Below, piece after piece: positions 44,101 to 52,316 of a stretch of 64,000 nt of DNA. Made by a program: the position numbers and the translations under genes. Below the pieces are notes generated by a model that saw nothing but the letters and a program-made list of their open reading frames with translations, ran no database searches and was not told the origin of the DNA. Each line of letters starts with the position of its first letter. Positions within the stretch are counted from its first letter, which is position 1. Origin of the DNA: JAJPKK01 sp963824905 (GTDB lineage: Bacteria > Pseudomonadota > Alphaproteobacteria > Rhizobiales > Xanthobacteraceae); assembly GCA_963824905.1 (NCBI GenBank), contig CAWGRH010000008.1, positions 377,454 through 441,453 of the forward strand, written 5' to 3'.

Positions 44101-44566
44101 GCGCCGGCGCCTCCACCGGGAACCCGATGCGGCTCGCCACCTCGCTCATGCTGGTGCGGAATTTCGGGTCCGGAAAGGCCATGACCTTAAAGGTGATCTC
44201 AGCTTGGGCGACCGTCTTGCCGTCGACGTCGATGGCGGCCTTGGTTATCGCATAGCCGGACCCCTCGTGCAGCAGGCTCGCGCTGAGCGACAGGATTTGT
44301 CCCGGCGCGACGAAGGTGCGCAGTTTTGCTTCCTTCACCGCAGCGAGGAACGGCATGCGGGTGAAGCCGGTGGCACCGATGATCAGCCAGCCCGAGGTCT
44401 GCGCCATCGATTCGATGAGAAGCACGCCCGGCATCAACGGATGGCCGGGAAAATGGCCTTCGAAAATCGTGCTGGTTTCGGGAACCTGCGCCTGCGCTTT
44501 GATGGTGCGGCCCGTCAGATCGAGTTCGACGATCCGATCGATGAGCTGAAAATACTCGAGCCGCAT
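44093..44566 (-). CDS. fabZXL: 3-hydroxyacyl-ACP dehydratase of the very-long-chain cluster
   Basis: A 157-residue hot-dog fold dehydratase. EGHFPGHPLMPGVLLIESMAQ contains the catalytic His38 and Glu52 of the FabZ signature. It would dehydrate 3-hydroxyacyl-AcpXL during each elongation cycle. The frame is open well upstream over acpXL, but the family begins at MRLEYFQLIDRI, 10 bases after the acpXL stop. It overlaps fabF2XL at its 3' end. Confidence 0.92.
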   Translation of the reverse strand: MRLEYFQLIDRIVELDLTGRTIKAQAQVPETSTIFEGHFPGHPLMPGVLLIESMAQTSGWLIIGATGFTRMPFLAAVKEAKLRTFVAPGQILSLSASLLHEGSGYAITKAAIDVDGKTVAQAEITFKVMAFPDPKFRTSMSEVASRIGFPVEAPAHG

Positions 44567-44576
44567 GGCGGGCGGC

Positions 44577-44858
44577 CTACGCCCCCTTCGCCGCGACCAG
44601 ACCGTCGATGCTGGCGCAGAGATTGTTGAGGACGAAATACTGCTCGGTGGTGGCCTTGCCGTCGTTGACTTCCTGCGTCCACTGCTCAAGCGGCAGCTTG
44701 ATGCCGAAAGCCTTGTCGATGGCGAAGGCGATGTCGAGGAAATCGAGGCTGTCGATGCCGAGATCGTTGATCGCGTGACTTTCCGGCTTGATCTTTTCGC
44801 GGGGAATATCGCACGTCTCGGCGATAATATTGGCCACCGTATCGAACGTTGAGGACAT
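44577..44858 (-). CDS. acpXL: Acyl carrier protein AcpXL
   Basis: A 93-residue specialised acyl carrier that holds the 27-hydroxyoctacosanoate-type chain for lipid A in Rhizobiales. The phosphopantetheine Ser is Ser37 in LGIDSLDFLDIAFAID. The longer C-terminus (EVNDGKATTEQYFVLNNLC) separates it from the housekeeping AcpP. It is the first gene of the operon, so the promoter should lie in the region just upstream, shared with the divergent rlpA gene. Confidence 0.95.
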   Translation of the reverse strand: MSSTFDTVANIIAETCDIPREKIKPESHAINDLGIDSLDFLDIAFAIDKAFGIKLPLEQWTQEVNDGKATTEQYFVLNNLCASIDGLVAAKGA

Positions 44859-45196
44859 CGGGTAACTTCCTGGAAATCCGCTGCTTTCGAAGGGCCCACC
44901 GGCGGCGCATCAAGCCCTGTAGCGGGCCCCCTGGCCCGCAAACCCCATCGCGGTTCCTATAGCGAACAGGTCACCTGAGTGCAATGCCATGCCCGCATGA
45001 ATGGCCGCCCTGCGTGGTGTTGCCCAATTGCGGACACAGTTGATGCACAGAAGCCCCGCCTTCCACAAAAAAAGGAGAGGACAACCAGCCGGCGCGGAGG
45101 GCACATCGAGACAACGGCCAACGTTGCACCGAAAGCGGCACCGGCTTCACCTGAAACAAGGCGCACTCAACCTGCGTCAAGTGAAAGGAACTCGTA
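44859..45196. other. Divergent intergenic region between acpXL and rlpA
   Basis: A 338-base gap that must carry the promoter of the lipid A acyl operon (minus) and of rlpA (plus). Open frames here have no family resemblance. The stretch from about 44940 to 45190 is noticeably less GC-rich (for example CACAAAAAAAGGAGAGG), as expected of regulatory DNA. No known operator was recognised. Confidence 0.5.
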
Positions 45197-45793
45197 TTGA
45201 GACAAAACTGCGAATCGCGTCATCGACGTATCCTTCGAAACGTGCTCATGGCGAGCGCCATGACCGCAGCCGCAGTGAGCGCTTCCCCGCGTCCGGTTCC
45301 TGCACAGGCCCACGGGACCGCAAGGGGCGTTGCGGCTCATGCGCATCCCGCGCGGACCGGCGCAGCTGGAACGTCGCGTCGCGATGCCCGGCAGCGGCAC
45401 GGCCTGCGCGAACGGCTCGTCGCGTCGGCGCAGGCCGCCACGCGACCGGGAGCGCACGCATCTCACGAGACAAAGGCCGGCGACGACGTCCACGAGGGAT
45501 CGGGGATCGCGTCGGTATACAGCGACCGTGAGACCGCGAGCGGGGAGGCGATGAACCCCGGTGCCCTGACGGCAGCGCACCGCACCCTGCCGTTCGGAAC
45601 CGAGGTCACGGTGATCAATCGCGACAACGGCCGCTCGGTCGTGGTGCGCATCAACGACCGCGGCCCCTTCGTGCTGGGGCGTGTGATCGACCTTTCACCG
45701 GCGGCGGCGCGGGCGATCGGTGTCGACGGGCTTGCCCAGGTGTCGCTGGTCGTCGGCCGGGTCGCGAGCCGCCAGCAAAACCTCGCGCTCTGA
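45197..45793 (+). CDS. rlpA: RlpA-like septal ring lytic transglycosylase (double-psi beta-barrel)
   Basis: A 198-residue exported protein. A basic N-terminus and hydrophobic segment (about 16-38, ending AQA) form the signal peptide. A low-complexity His/Ala/Arg linker follows, then the double-psi beta-barrel from about residue 100: GIASVYSDRETASGE, LTAAHRTLPFGTEVTV and the catalytic-type VRINDRGPF, then IDLSPAAARAIG. It would cut naked glycan strands. There is no SPOR domain, so septal targeting is doubtful. The likely start is TTG with AAAGGA upstream; GTG 45242 or ATG 45248 would shorten the signal region. Confidence 0.85.
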   Translation: MRQNCESRHRRILRNVLMASAMTAAAVSASPRPVPAQAHGTARGVAAHAHPARTGAAGTSRRDARQRHGLRERLVASAQAATRPGAHASHETKAGDDVHEGSGIASVYSDRETASGEAMNPGALTAAHRTLPFGTEVTVINRDNGRSVVVRINDRGPFVLGRVIDLSPAAARAIGVDGLAQVSLVVGRVASRQQNLAL

Positions 45794-45816
45794 TTGCCGG
45801 GCGATTTGGACGGCAT

Positions 45817-45848
45817 TCCCCTGCCGGCGACCGCCGGCAGGGGATTTC
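45817..45848. terminator. Hairpin terminator between rlpA and the convergent gene
   Basis: Perfect 11-bp stem CCCCTGCCGGC with loop GACC and complement GCCGGCAGGGG, followed by ATTTCAT. It just overlaps the stop of the minus-strand gene, so it could serve both sides. Confidence 0.75.
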
Positions 45849-46188
45849 ATCGCGAATCGGCGGGCACCTGGATCGGTGCGCAATTCGTGCGGCCGCTCAA
45901 AACGCAATCCTGGTTCTTGCGCATATCCGACATGGTGTTCGCAAGCCAGACGCCGCAGGCGACGATGAGCGCCAGCGCCGCGAAGGCGAGCAAGTTCACC
46001 TTCATGCGGTGCTGGAAATTGTCGTCGTTCGGGTCGCGCGAATATTTGCTCAGATCTTCGACCGGGCTGCGCAACCCGTCGCGCAGGCGCAAATGCGCGT
46101 TCCAGGAGCGCGGCGTGCGCGGCCGGAACGGCAGCACGCGGCCCTTTTCTTCGTCTTGCGACGGCTCCTGCGATGACATTTTGCTCAT
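45847..46188 (-). CDS. Conserved single-span membrane protein of unknown function
   Basis: A 113-residue protein: a charged cytoplasmic N-terminus (QEPSQDEEKGRVLPFRPRTP), a helical Arg/Asp-rich stretch, one transmembrane helix (about 74-92, LLAFAALALIVACGVWLA), then a short periplasmic tail with two Cys residues in CVLSGRTNC that may pair. I recognise the architecture from many Hyphomicrobiales genomes but no function. The frame is open to 46275; the ATG at 46188 begins the conserved part. A second ATG lies at 46179. Confidence 0.72.
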   Translation of the reverse strand: MSKMSSQEPSQDEEKGRVLPFRPRTPRSWNAHLRLRDGLRSPVEDLSKYSRDPNDDNFQHRMKVNLLAFAALALIVACGVWLANTMSDMRKNQDCVLSGRTNCAPIQVPADSR

Positions 46189-46344
46189 GCGTGAGTCAAT
46201 GTAGCAACCACAAGGCCTATGTAGGAAGCCCCGGCCGTGCGCGACAGCGGCGCCGATCAAATCGCGGTCGACCAAACTGCTCTGCCGGAACCGACCGGAT
46301 TTCGGCCCGGCGTTGTCGCCGGGATGGCGGCAAGAACTGAGCCG

Positions 46345-47454
46345 TCAGCGGCCTGTCTTGATCCGGGTCCACAACCTGTTCATCAGCCGGGTCGTCTTCA
46401 CGTCGTGGGCGTTGATGGTATAGAGCCCCGCCATCGTCGCCGCATCAGGGTAGATGGTGCGGTCGGACAGGATCGTGGGATCGATGAACTTCTGGCTGGC
46501 GAGGTCTCCATTGGCGTAGGATAGGAAGTTCGTGTTCTTGGCCGCCACCTCCGGGCGCAGCATGTAGTCGATGAAGGCGTGGGCCGCGTCGACGTTGCGG
46601 GCGTCCTTCGGAATGGCGAAATTGTCGAAGAACATCTGGGCGCCTTCCTTGGGGATCGCGTACCCTATCTCGACGCCGTTCTTCGCCTCCGCGGCGCGCT
46701 TCTGCGCCTGCTTGATGTCGCCGGACCAGCCGACCACGAGACAGATTTCGCCGCTCGCCAGTGAATTGAGATATTCCGAGGAGTGGAACTTGCGCACAAA
46801 CGGCCGCACCTTAGTGACGAGGTTGGCGGCGGCTTCGAGGTCGGCGGGCTCGACGGAATTCGGATTGCGCCCGAGGAAATGCAGCGCCGCCGGCAGGATG
46901 TCGTCCGAGGAATCGAGCATGTGGATGCCGCAATCCTTGAACTTGGCGAGCTTCGCGGGATCGAACACCAGGCTCCAGCTGTCAATCACGGCGTCGGGGC
47001 CGAGGATTTCGCGGACTTTCTTCACGTTGTACCCGATGCCGACCGTGCCCCACATGTAGTTCACGGCGTACTGGTTGCCGGGATCGTGGGCGGCGAGTTT
47101 CTCGGCGATCATCGGCCAGACGTTGACCAGGTTCGGCAGCTTCGCCTTGTCGAGCTTCTGAAACACGCCGGCCTTGATCTGGCGTTCCATGAAATAGGCG
47201 CTCGGCACGACGACGTCGTAACCGGACTTTCCGGCCAGCAGCTTGGTCTCGAGGGTGTCGTTTGAATCGAAGGTGTCGTAGCGGACCTTGATGCCCGTCT
47301 CCTTGGTGAAATCCTCCGGCGCGGACGGGGCGATATAATCGGACCAGTTGTAGACGTTCACATATCGCTCGGACTGCGGCGTCGCCGCGCCGCCGCCCAG
47401 CGCGAGCGCGCCGGCGATCGCCGACAGGCGGAGAACAAGCGTCATTGCGCGCAT
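46345..47454 (-). CDS. Polyamine-type ABC transporter substrate-binding protein (PotD/PotF-like)
   Basis: A 369-residue periplasmic binding protein with a signal peptide (about 1-22). The mature part begins VNVYNWSDYIAPSAPEDF, the classic PotF opening, then GIKVRYDTFDSNDTLETKLL, YDVVVPSAYFMERQI, NYMWGTVGIGYNVKKV, and Trp/Asp residues (WSGD) that cage the amine. Ligand is likely putrescine or spermidine. No permease or ATPase genes (PotGHI) are adjacent, so it is an orphan here. The ATG at 47454 has GGAGG five bases upstream. Confidence 0.9.
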   Translation of the reverse strand: MRAMTLVLRLSAIAGALALGGGAATPQSERYVNVYNWSDYIAPSAPEDFTKETGIKVRYDTFDSNDTLETKLLAGKSGYDVVVPSAYFMERQIKAGVFQKLDKAKLPNLVNVWPMIAEKLAAHDPGNQYAVNYMWGTVGIGYNVKKVREILGPDAVIDSWSLVFDPAKLAKFKDCGIHMLDSSDDILPAALHFLGRNPNSVEPADLEAAANLVTKVRPFVRKFHSSEYLNSLASGEICLVVGWSGDIKQAQKRAAEAKNGVEIGYAIPKEGAQMFFDNFAIPKDARNVDAAHAFIDYMLRPEVAAKNTNFLSYANGDLASQKFIDPTILSDRTIYPDAATMAGLYTINAHDVKTTRLMNRLWTRIKTGR

Positions 47455-47485
47455 CCTGCCCTCCAAGGCCGGCGGTCACATCGCC

Positions 47486-47746
47486 TCAATGGCTCCGGCG
47501 TTGACGGCGCGGTGGCGGCGCCGGTGCGGGGGCGGGGTTGGGCATGCAGAAGCCGCTCACTCCGCTCACTGTCTGCAGGCATGATTGCTGGCTGATGAAT
47601 TCGCAGTCCATGTCGACGCCGGCGAGGTTGCGTGCGCACCACGGATACCAGGGGCGCGGCTCGAAAGGATGCCAGGGGCGCGCCTCGACCGGGCGCACTG
47701 CGCCAAAGAGGATGGCCAGCGCCGCCGCGAAGAGCATAACCCGCAT
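47486..47746 (-). CDS. DUF3551 domain-containing small secreted protein
   Basis: An 86-residue protein with a signal peptide (about 1-22, ending VEA). The mature part fits DUF3551, abundant in Bradyrhizobium relatives: an aromatic start (PWHPFEPRPWYPWCAR), DCEFISQQSCLQTVSGVSGFC with paired cysteines, and a Pro/Arg-rich end. The function of the family is unknown. It may be expressed alone; a repeat lies just upstream of its start. Confidence 0.82.
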   Translation of the reverse strand: MRVMLFAAALAILFGAVRPVEARPWHPFEPRPWYPWCARNLAGVDMDCEFISQQSCLQTVSGVSGFCMPNPAPAPAPPPRRQRRSH

Positions 47747-47759
47747 ATCGATCTCCCTG

Positions 47760-47861
47760 GAGCATGATCCCGAAAAGTTGCAGACTTTTCGGAGAAGATC
47801 ATGCTCAAAATCGAGGAATTCTGAGTGCGATCCGATTCAATCCGAATCGATCGCACTCGAG
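47760..47861. repeat. Palindromic intergenic repeat, family C copy 2
   Basis: Near-copy of the element at 38232-38330: AGCATGATCCCGAAAAGTTG, hairpin ending CTTTTCGG, then GTGCGATCCGATTCAATC and its inverted partner. Confidence 0.9.
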
Positions 47862-47925
47862 CCACCGCGTCCGACGCGAGCGCGCCGCACCGAATCGGTT
47901 CTACCGGCCCCGTCGGGCCGGCGCA

Positions 47926-48261
47926 TCACTTTTCGGTGGGAAGGCCTGCCGCTTTCCACGCCTTGAGTCCACCGGCGAGGTGCGCGTCGTAGTCGAGGCC
48001 GGCGGCCTGGGCGATCTCGGCGGCCTTGATCGACCGGACGCCGGAGCCGCAGGTGAACACCACCGTGCGGCCCTCGGGGTCTGGAAGGTTGATCGGATCG
48101 AATTGCGAGAGCGGAGCGAGCAGCGCGCCGGGGATGCGCTCGGCCTCCGTCTCCTTGGGTTCGCGAACGTCGATCAGAAGGATGCCGCCGGCGGTCAATC
48201 CGGCTGCGACCTCTTCCGGCGTGAGGTCCCGCACGCTGCCGCGACCGAACAATCCATACAT
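47926..48261 (-). CDS. Single-domain rhodanese-like sulfurtransferase
   Basis: A 111-residue rhodanese domain with active Cys71 in FTCGSGVRSIKAA, DVREPKETEAERIPGALL, and HLAGGLKAWKAAGLP at the end. The loop CGSGVRS is six residues long, as in sulfurtransferases rather than Cdc25-type phosphatases. It would move sulfane sulfur in the cytoplasm. The frame is open to 48381; the ATG at 48261 matches the domain start with GGGA upstream. The kup gene ends about 120 bases further upstream on the same strand. Confidence 0.88.
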   Translation of the reverse strand: MYGLFGRGSVRDLTPEEVAAGLTAGGILLIDVREPKETEAERIPGALLAPLSQFDPINLPDPEGRTVVFTCGSGVRSIKAAEIAQAAGLDYDAHLAGGLKAWKAAGLPTEK

Positions 48262-48382
48262 GGCCGTGTCCCGATTTCCGCCAGAGTCAGACCATGGGGC
48301 AAATCGGGGAATAATCAAGGCCGCGCATCTGGAGGAAGTGCAGTATCCGTCGCCGCCTCGGACAGTGACCTGAGATGTCACC

Positions 48383-50329
48383 TTAGATGGTCACCTGGGT
48401 TCCCACCTCGACGACGCGTCCGGTCGGTATCTGGAAGTAGTCGGTCGCGTCGTTGGCGGCGCGGGCGAGCTTGATGAACAGCCGGTCCTGCCAGCGCGGC
48501 ATGCCTGAGCGCGCCGCCGGGCGCAGGGAGCGGCGCGACAGGAAGAACGACGTCGACATGATGTCGAATTGCCAGCCGAGCTTGCGGGCGATGGCGAGCC
48601 CCCTCGGCACGTTCGGCGTCTCCATGTAGCCGAAGCGCAGCGTCACCCGCGTGAAGGTCTGTCCGACCGGCTCGATGCGGACCTTCTCCTCCTCGGGGAC
48701 GCGCGGCGTGTGCACGGTCTCGACCGAGAGAATGACGTTCTTCTCGTGGAGCACCTTGTAATGCTTGAGGCTGTGCATCAGCGCGGTCGGTGCGCTCGAC
48801 GGATCGCTGGTCAGGAACACCGCGGTGCCGGGAACGCGCTGCGGCGGCTTCTTCTCAAGCATGGCGACGAGCGAAACGAGCGGCGTCTCGAGTCGCCGCG
48901 TCTTATCGGCGAGCAGATGCGTGCCGCGCCGCCATGTGTACATCAACACCATCACGCCGCAGGCGATGGCGAGGGGAACCCAGCCGCCCTCGACTACTTT
49001 CAACAGGTTGGCGACGAGGAAGGTGCTGTCGACGATGATGAAGGGGCCGATGAGGGCGATTGTCGCGAGCACCGACCATTGCCACACCCTGCGGATCACG
49101 ATGAAGGCGAGAATGCCGGTGACCACCATGGTGCCGGTGACCGCGATGCCGTAGGCCGAGGCCAATGAGCTCGACGAGCGGAACAGCGCCACGAGCAGAA
49201 GCACGCCCATCAGCAGCCCGGAATTGACGCGCGGGATATAGATTTGCCCCTCATGCTCTGCCGAGGTGTGTCTGATCTCGAGCCGCGGCATCAGGCCGAG
49301 CTGGATCGCCTGGCGGGTCAGCGAATAGGCGCCCGTGATCACCGCCTGGCTCGCGATCACGGTGGCGACGGTCGCCATCACTACCATCGGCAGCTGCGCC
49401 CAGTCGGGGTAGAGGAGAAAGAACGGGTTCTCGATCGCGTTCGGATTCTCGAGGATCAGCACGCCCTGGCCAAGATAGTTCAGCGTCAGCGCCGGGAACA
49501 CCAGGAAAAGCCAGGCGAGCTGGATCGGCGAGCGGCCGAAATGACCGAGGTCGGCGTAGAGCGCCTCCGCGCCTGTCACCGCGAGGAAGACCGCGCCGAG
49601 CGTCACCAGTCCGATCACTCCATGGGTGAACAGGAAAGACAGCCCATAGGCCGGATTGAGCGCCACCAGCACAACGGGTTCCTTGGCGATCCAGAACACG
49701 CCGGGGATCGCGATGACGAAGAACCACACGGTCATGATCGGGCCGAACAAGTTGGCGACGCTCGCGGTACCCCGCGACTGTACGGCGAACAGCACGACGA
49801 GGATCGCGACGGTCAGCGGCACGATGTAGGGATCGAAGCCGGGCGCCACGACCTTGATGCCTTCGATCGCAGACAGCACCGAGATCGCCGGGGTGATCAG
49901 CGCATCGCCGAAGAACAGGGCGGCGCCGATGATGCCGAGCATCACCACCGCCGGGGCATGGTCGCCGGTCGCCTGGCGAGCCAATGCCATCAACGTCAAG
50001 GTGCCGCCTTCGCCGTTGTTGTCGGCGCGCAGCAGGACGATGACGTACTTGAAGGTGACGATGAAGATCAGTGCCCACAGGATCAGGGAAAGCACCCCGA
50101 GCACCGCGCCGGAGGTCGCGCTGCCGTGCGGGCCCACTGCGGCATTGACCGCCTCGCGCAGCGCATAGAGCGGGCTCGTGCCGATGTCGCCGTAGACGAC
50201 GCCGATGCTGCCGACAGCCAATCCCAGCAAACGGGTCGATTTTTCGGAGCCGCGGACAGGGATTGCCGGCGCGCTCCCCGGCTGGGGAGCTCCATCGCCC
50301 CGGTGGGGGACGGCGATACTGTCACTCAT
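48383..50329 (-). CDS. kup: KUP family potassium transporter
   Basis: A 648-residue inner-membrane K+/H+ symporter. After a 35-residue cytoplasmic N-terminus, helix 1 carries VGSIGVVYGDIGTSPLYALRE, the family signature. GEGGTLTLMALARQ, GDALITPAISVLSAIEG and QAVITGAYSLTRQAIQLG follow. Twelve hydrophobic helices lead to a C-terminal cytoplasmic domain of about 170 residues. It would supply K+ under low external potassium or acid. The frame opens at 50359, but the ATG at 50329 starts the family sequence. The region upstream to 50541 (about 210 bases) carries no gene and should hold its promoter. Confidence 0.93.
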   Translation of the reverse strand: MSDSIAVPHRGDGAPQPGSAPAIPVRGSEKSTRLLGLAVGSIGVVYGDIGTSPLYALREAVNAAVGPHGSATSGAVLGVLSLILWALIFIVTFKYVIVLLRADNNGEGGTLTLMALARQATGDHAPAVVMLGIIGAALFFGDALITPAISVLSAIEGIKVVAPGFDPYIVPLTVAILVVLFAVQSRGTASVANLFGPIMTVWFFVIAIPGVFWIAKEPVVLVALNPAYGLSFLFTHGVIGLVTLGAVFLAVTGAEALYADLGHFGRSPIQLAWLFLVFPALTLNYLGQGVLILENPNAIENPFFLLYPDWAQLPMVVMATVATVIASQAVITGAYSLTRQAIQLGLMPRLEIRHTSAEHEGQIYIPRVNSGLLMGVLLLVALFRSSSSLASAYGIAVTGTMVVTGILAFIVIRRVWQWSVLATIALIGPFIIVDSTFLVANLLKVVEGGWVPLAIACGVMVLMYTWRRGTHLLADKTRRLETPLVSLVAMLEKKPPQRVPGTAVFLTSDPSSAPTALMHSLKHYKVLHEKNVILSVETVHTPRVPEEEKVRIEPVGQTFTRVTLRFGYMETPNVPRGLAIARKLGWQFDIMSTSFFLSRRSLRPAARSGMPRWQDRLFIKLARAANDATDYFQIPTGRVVEVGTQVTI

Positions 50330-50541
50330 GGAACGGGCTTGCCCGATGTTGCGCTGCACAAACTGGCCTGGGGCTTATATCACTCCCGCCGTGAAGCCGT
50401 CTACGGGGCGAAACCGACGCGGCCGGCTGCCGGCGGGGCATCTCGAGGATGTGGGTCGCATGCGCGCCTTTGCCAGCTGCCAGCCCGAAGCCCGATCCGG
50501 TTGTCGGTTAGTCGACGGAACCCGGGTAGGGCGGATATGAG

Positions 50542-51168
50542 CTATTTCGGCTCGGGGAAGTAAGGTTCCGCGCCGTCGGGGAGGGGCACGTTGAAGACGT
50601 TGAGGATCATCGACACGCCCGTGTAGTAGCCGAGGATGCCGACAAGCTCGACGATGCCGCGGTCGCCGAGGACGGCTTGCACGCGCTTGTAGGTGCGGTC
50701 GCTGACGCGGCGTCGCTTGTGGAGCTCGTGGACGAAATCGTAGATCGCGCGCTCGTCCTTGGCGGCTTTCTTCGGCGCCCGGCCGGCCTTGAGCTCCCGG
50801 ATGGTTTCCGCCTTCACCCCGGCCTTCTCCGCGATCGGCGCGTGGGCGTGCCATTCGTATTGCGCGCGCCACAGCCGCGCGATGCACAGGATGGCGAACT
50901 CCGAGAGCCGCGGCTCGACGGAGGTGTTGAAGCGCACATGGGCGCCAAGCTGCTGGGTGAGCTCGCCATATTTCGGCGCGAGCATGTAGACGCCGAATGG
51001 TCCGCGCAACTGCACGCGGCCGCCGCGGGGGCCGGCGCGCATCGATTCCAGGAGCGCCCGCTGGTCGGCGTCGAGCGTCTCCTCGGCCATTACCGGCAAC
51101 CGGTAATCGAGCTTCTTGGTGGTGGATTTCTTTGCAGCGGGCTTCTTGGGAGCCAGTTTCTTGGCCAT
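50542..51168 (-). CDS. Carboxymuconolactone decarboxylase / AhpD-like family protein
   Basis: A 208-residue protein with a Lys/Ala/Pro-rich N-terminus (about residues 1-20) and an all-helical AhpD-like domain. RGPFGVYMLAPKYGELTQQLG, EFAILCIARLWRAQYEWHAH and GILGYYTGVSMILNVF match the CMD domain. The usual CxxC of AhpD is absent; only a single Cys lies in that helix, so peroxidase-partner activity is unlikely. It may be a decarboxylase or hydrolase-like member. A GAGGACAC lies before the ATG at 51168. Confidence 0.85.
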   Translation of the reverse strand: MAKKLAPKKPAAKKSTTKKLDYRLPVMAEETLDADQRALLESMRAGPRGGRVQLRGPFGVYMLAPKYGELTQQLGAHVRFNTSVEPRLSEFAILCIARLWRAQYEWHAHAPIAEKAGVKAETIRELKAGRAPKKAAKDERAIYDFVHELHKRRRVSDRTYKRVQAVLGDRGIVELVGILGYYTGVSMILNVFNVPLPDGAEPYFPEPK

Positions 51169-51323
51169 GTGTCCTCTGTCGCTGGATTGCTCGGCGCGCC
51201 TGGCGGGCAAGGTGGGCAGCGCACGAGAGTTCTAGCCGTGAATCGTGGTTGAAATCAAAGGCGCCGCGCCCGCGCACGTGCCTTGGCGTCATGCGCGCGC
51301 CGCGTCAGTTTCCTTCGCCCGCG

Positions 51324-51986
51324 TCAGCGGTAGCGATGCACGCCGAAGATGTCGGTGATCGAGGGAACGCGTGCCTGCCGCACACGACCGCGCGAGTCGT
51401 GCCGCGACTTCTGGCCAGATTGCTGCGCGTTGGCGGGAGCAGCCGGCGTGTCCGCGGTCTCGGCCGGCGGTGTGGCTTCCGCCCGCGCGTTGGACTCGGA
51501 TGTCTCGCCGATTTTGGCGGCGGCCGGCGACGCCGCACCCGGCGCTGCATCCTTGGTGGCCGCGTCCTTGGCGGCGGCTACGTCCCTGGTGCTGGCCGCA
51601 TCCTTGCTGCCGGCGGTGTCTTTGGTCCCGGCATCCTTGATGCTCGCCGGTGCGGGGGCAGCAGCGGGCGCAGGAGCAGGGGGCGCCACGACCTGCGGCT
51701 CGGCAGCCGCGCGTTGCTCGGCGGGGCTCGGCACCGCGTTGGCGACATTCGGGGTCACATCGGTACGGCTCGCGACCGGGTCGGATGCTTTCGCCGGCTC
51801 GGCGGCGACGGCAACCGCCGCGTGCTCTGCCGGGCCCGATACCGCGATTTCATGCTGATGCGGTGATCCGAGATAGACTACGCCCGCCGCCATGCCCAGC
51901 GGGGGCAACAGCAGCGCGCAGGCGCTCACGACCAAATGAGGCCAGATGTCCCGAAGCGTACGCTTCGGCGCGTTGGAAGCAGTCAT
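51324..51986 (-). CDS. Ala/Pro-rich membrane-anchored protein of unknown function
   Basis: A 220-residue protein. A short cytoplasmic N-terminus (ASNAPKRTLRDIWPHL), one transmembrane helix (about 21-43), then a long low-complexity periplasmic region rich in Ala, Pro and Glu with irregular K-D-A/R-D-V-type repeats (about 115-150). It ends in a basic, possibly ordered SRGRVRQARVPSITDIFGVH. No domain is recognised. Repetitive spacer regions like this often bridge the periplasm, but that is inference. An in-frame GTG lies further upstream. Confidence 0.6.
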   Translation of the reverse strand: MTASNAPKRTLRDIWPHLVVSACALLLPPLGMAAGVVYLGSPHQHEIAVSGPAEHAAVAVAAEPAKASDPVASRTDVTPNVANAVPSPAEQRAAAEPQVVAPPAPAPAAAPAPASIKDAGTKDTAGSKDAASTRDVAAAKDAATKDAAPGAASPAAAKIGETSESNARAEATPPAETADTPAAPANAQQSGQKSRHDSRGRVRQARVPSITDIFGVHRYR

Positions 51987-52316
51987 GGTCCCCACCCCTT
52001 GCACTCTACGCTTCGTTGTTGAGCGGCGACCCCTCGCACGATCAACCCGACCCCTCTGACGGCGACCCGTAGTCTGGCCACCGGCAGTCTTAAGACAGCA
52101 TTAACCACCCCTTTATAACCGAAATTCATGAGAAAAAGCAAGCGGGTAAGCCTTCGGCCGGGTTCCCGGGCGCAATTCGCCCGCAAAAACAGCCATGTCG
52201 GCCGCCGGATCTCGGGCCGGCGGACCGAGCGATAGACAGGGACCCCGGGCCAAGTGTCGCTCTACAGCAGCGGGAGAAATGGCTTAGCATCCTCCCAAAA
52301 TGAGGGAGGACTGCTC
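51987..52316. other. Divergent intergenic region
   Basis: A 330-base gap between two divergent genes, with an AT-rich centre (about 52085-52140, CTTAAGACAGCATTAACCAC and on) unlike its surroundings. It probably holds two promoters. No gene or known operator is seen. Confidence 0.5.

Noticed and set aside
39746..44184. Plus-strand frames of 626 and 821 residues across the lipid A acyl cluster
   Set aside because: They are the complement of recognised genes, with low-complexity composition and no motifs.
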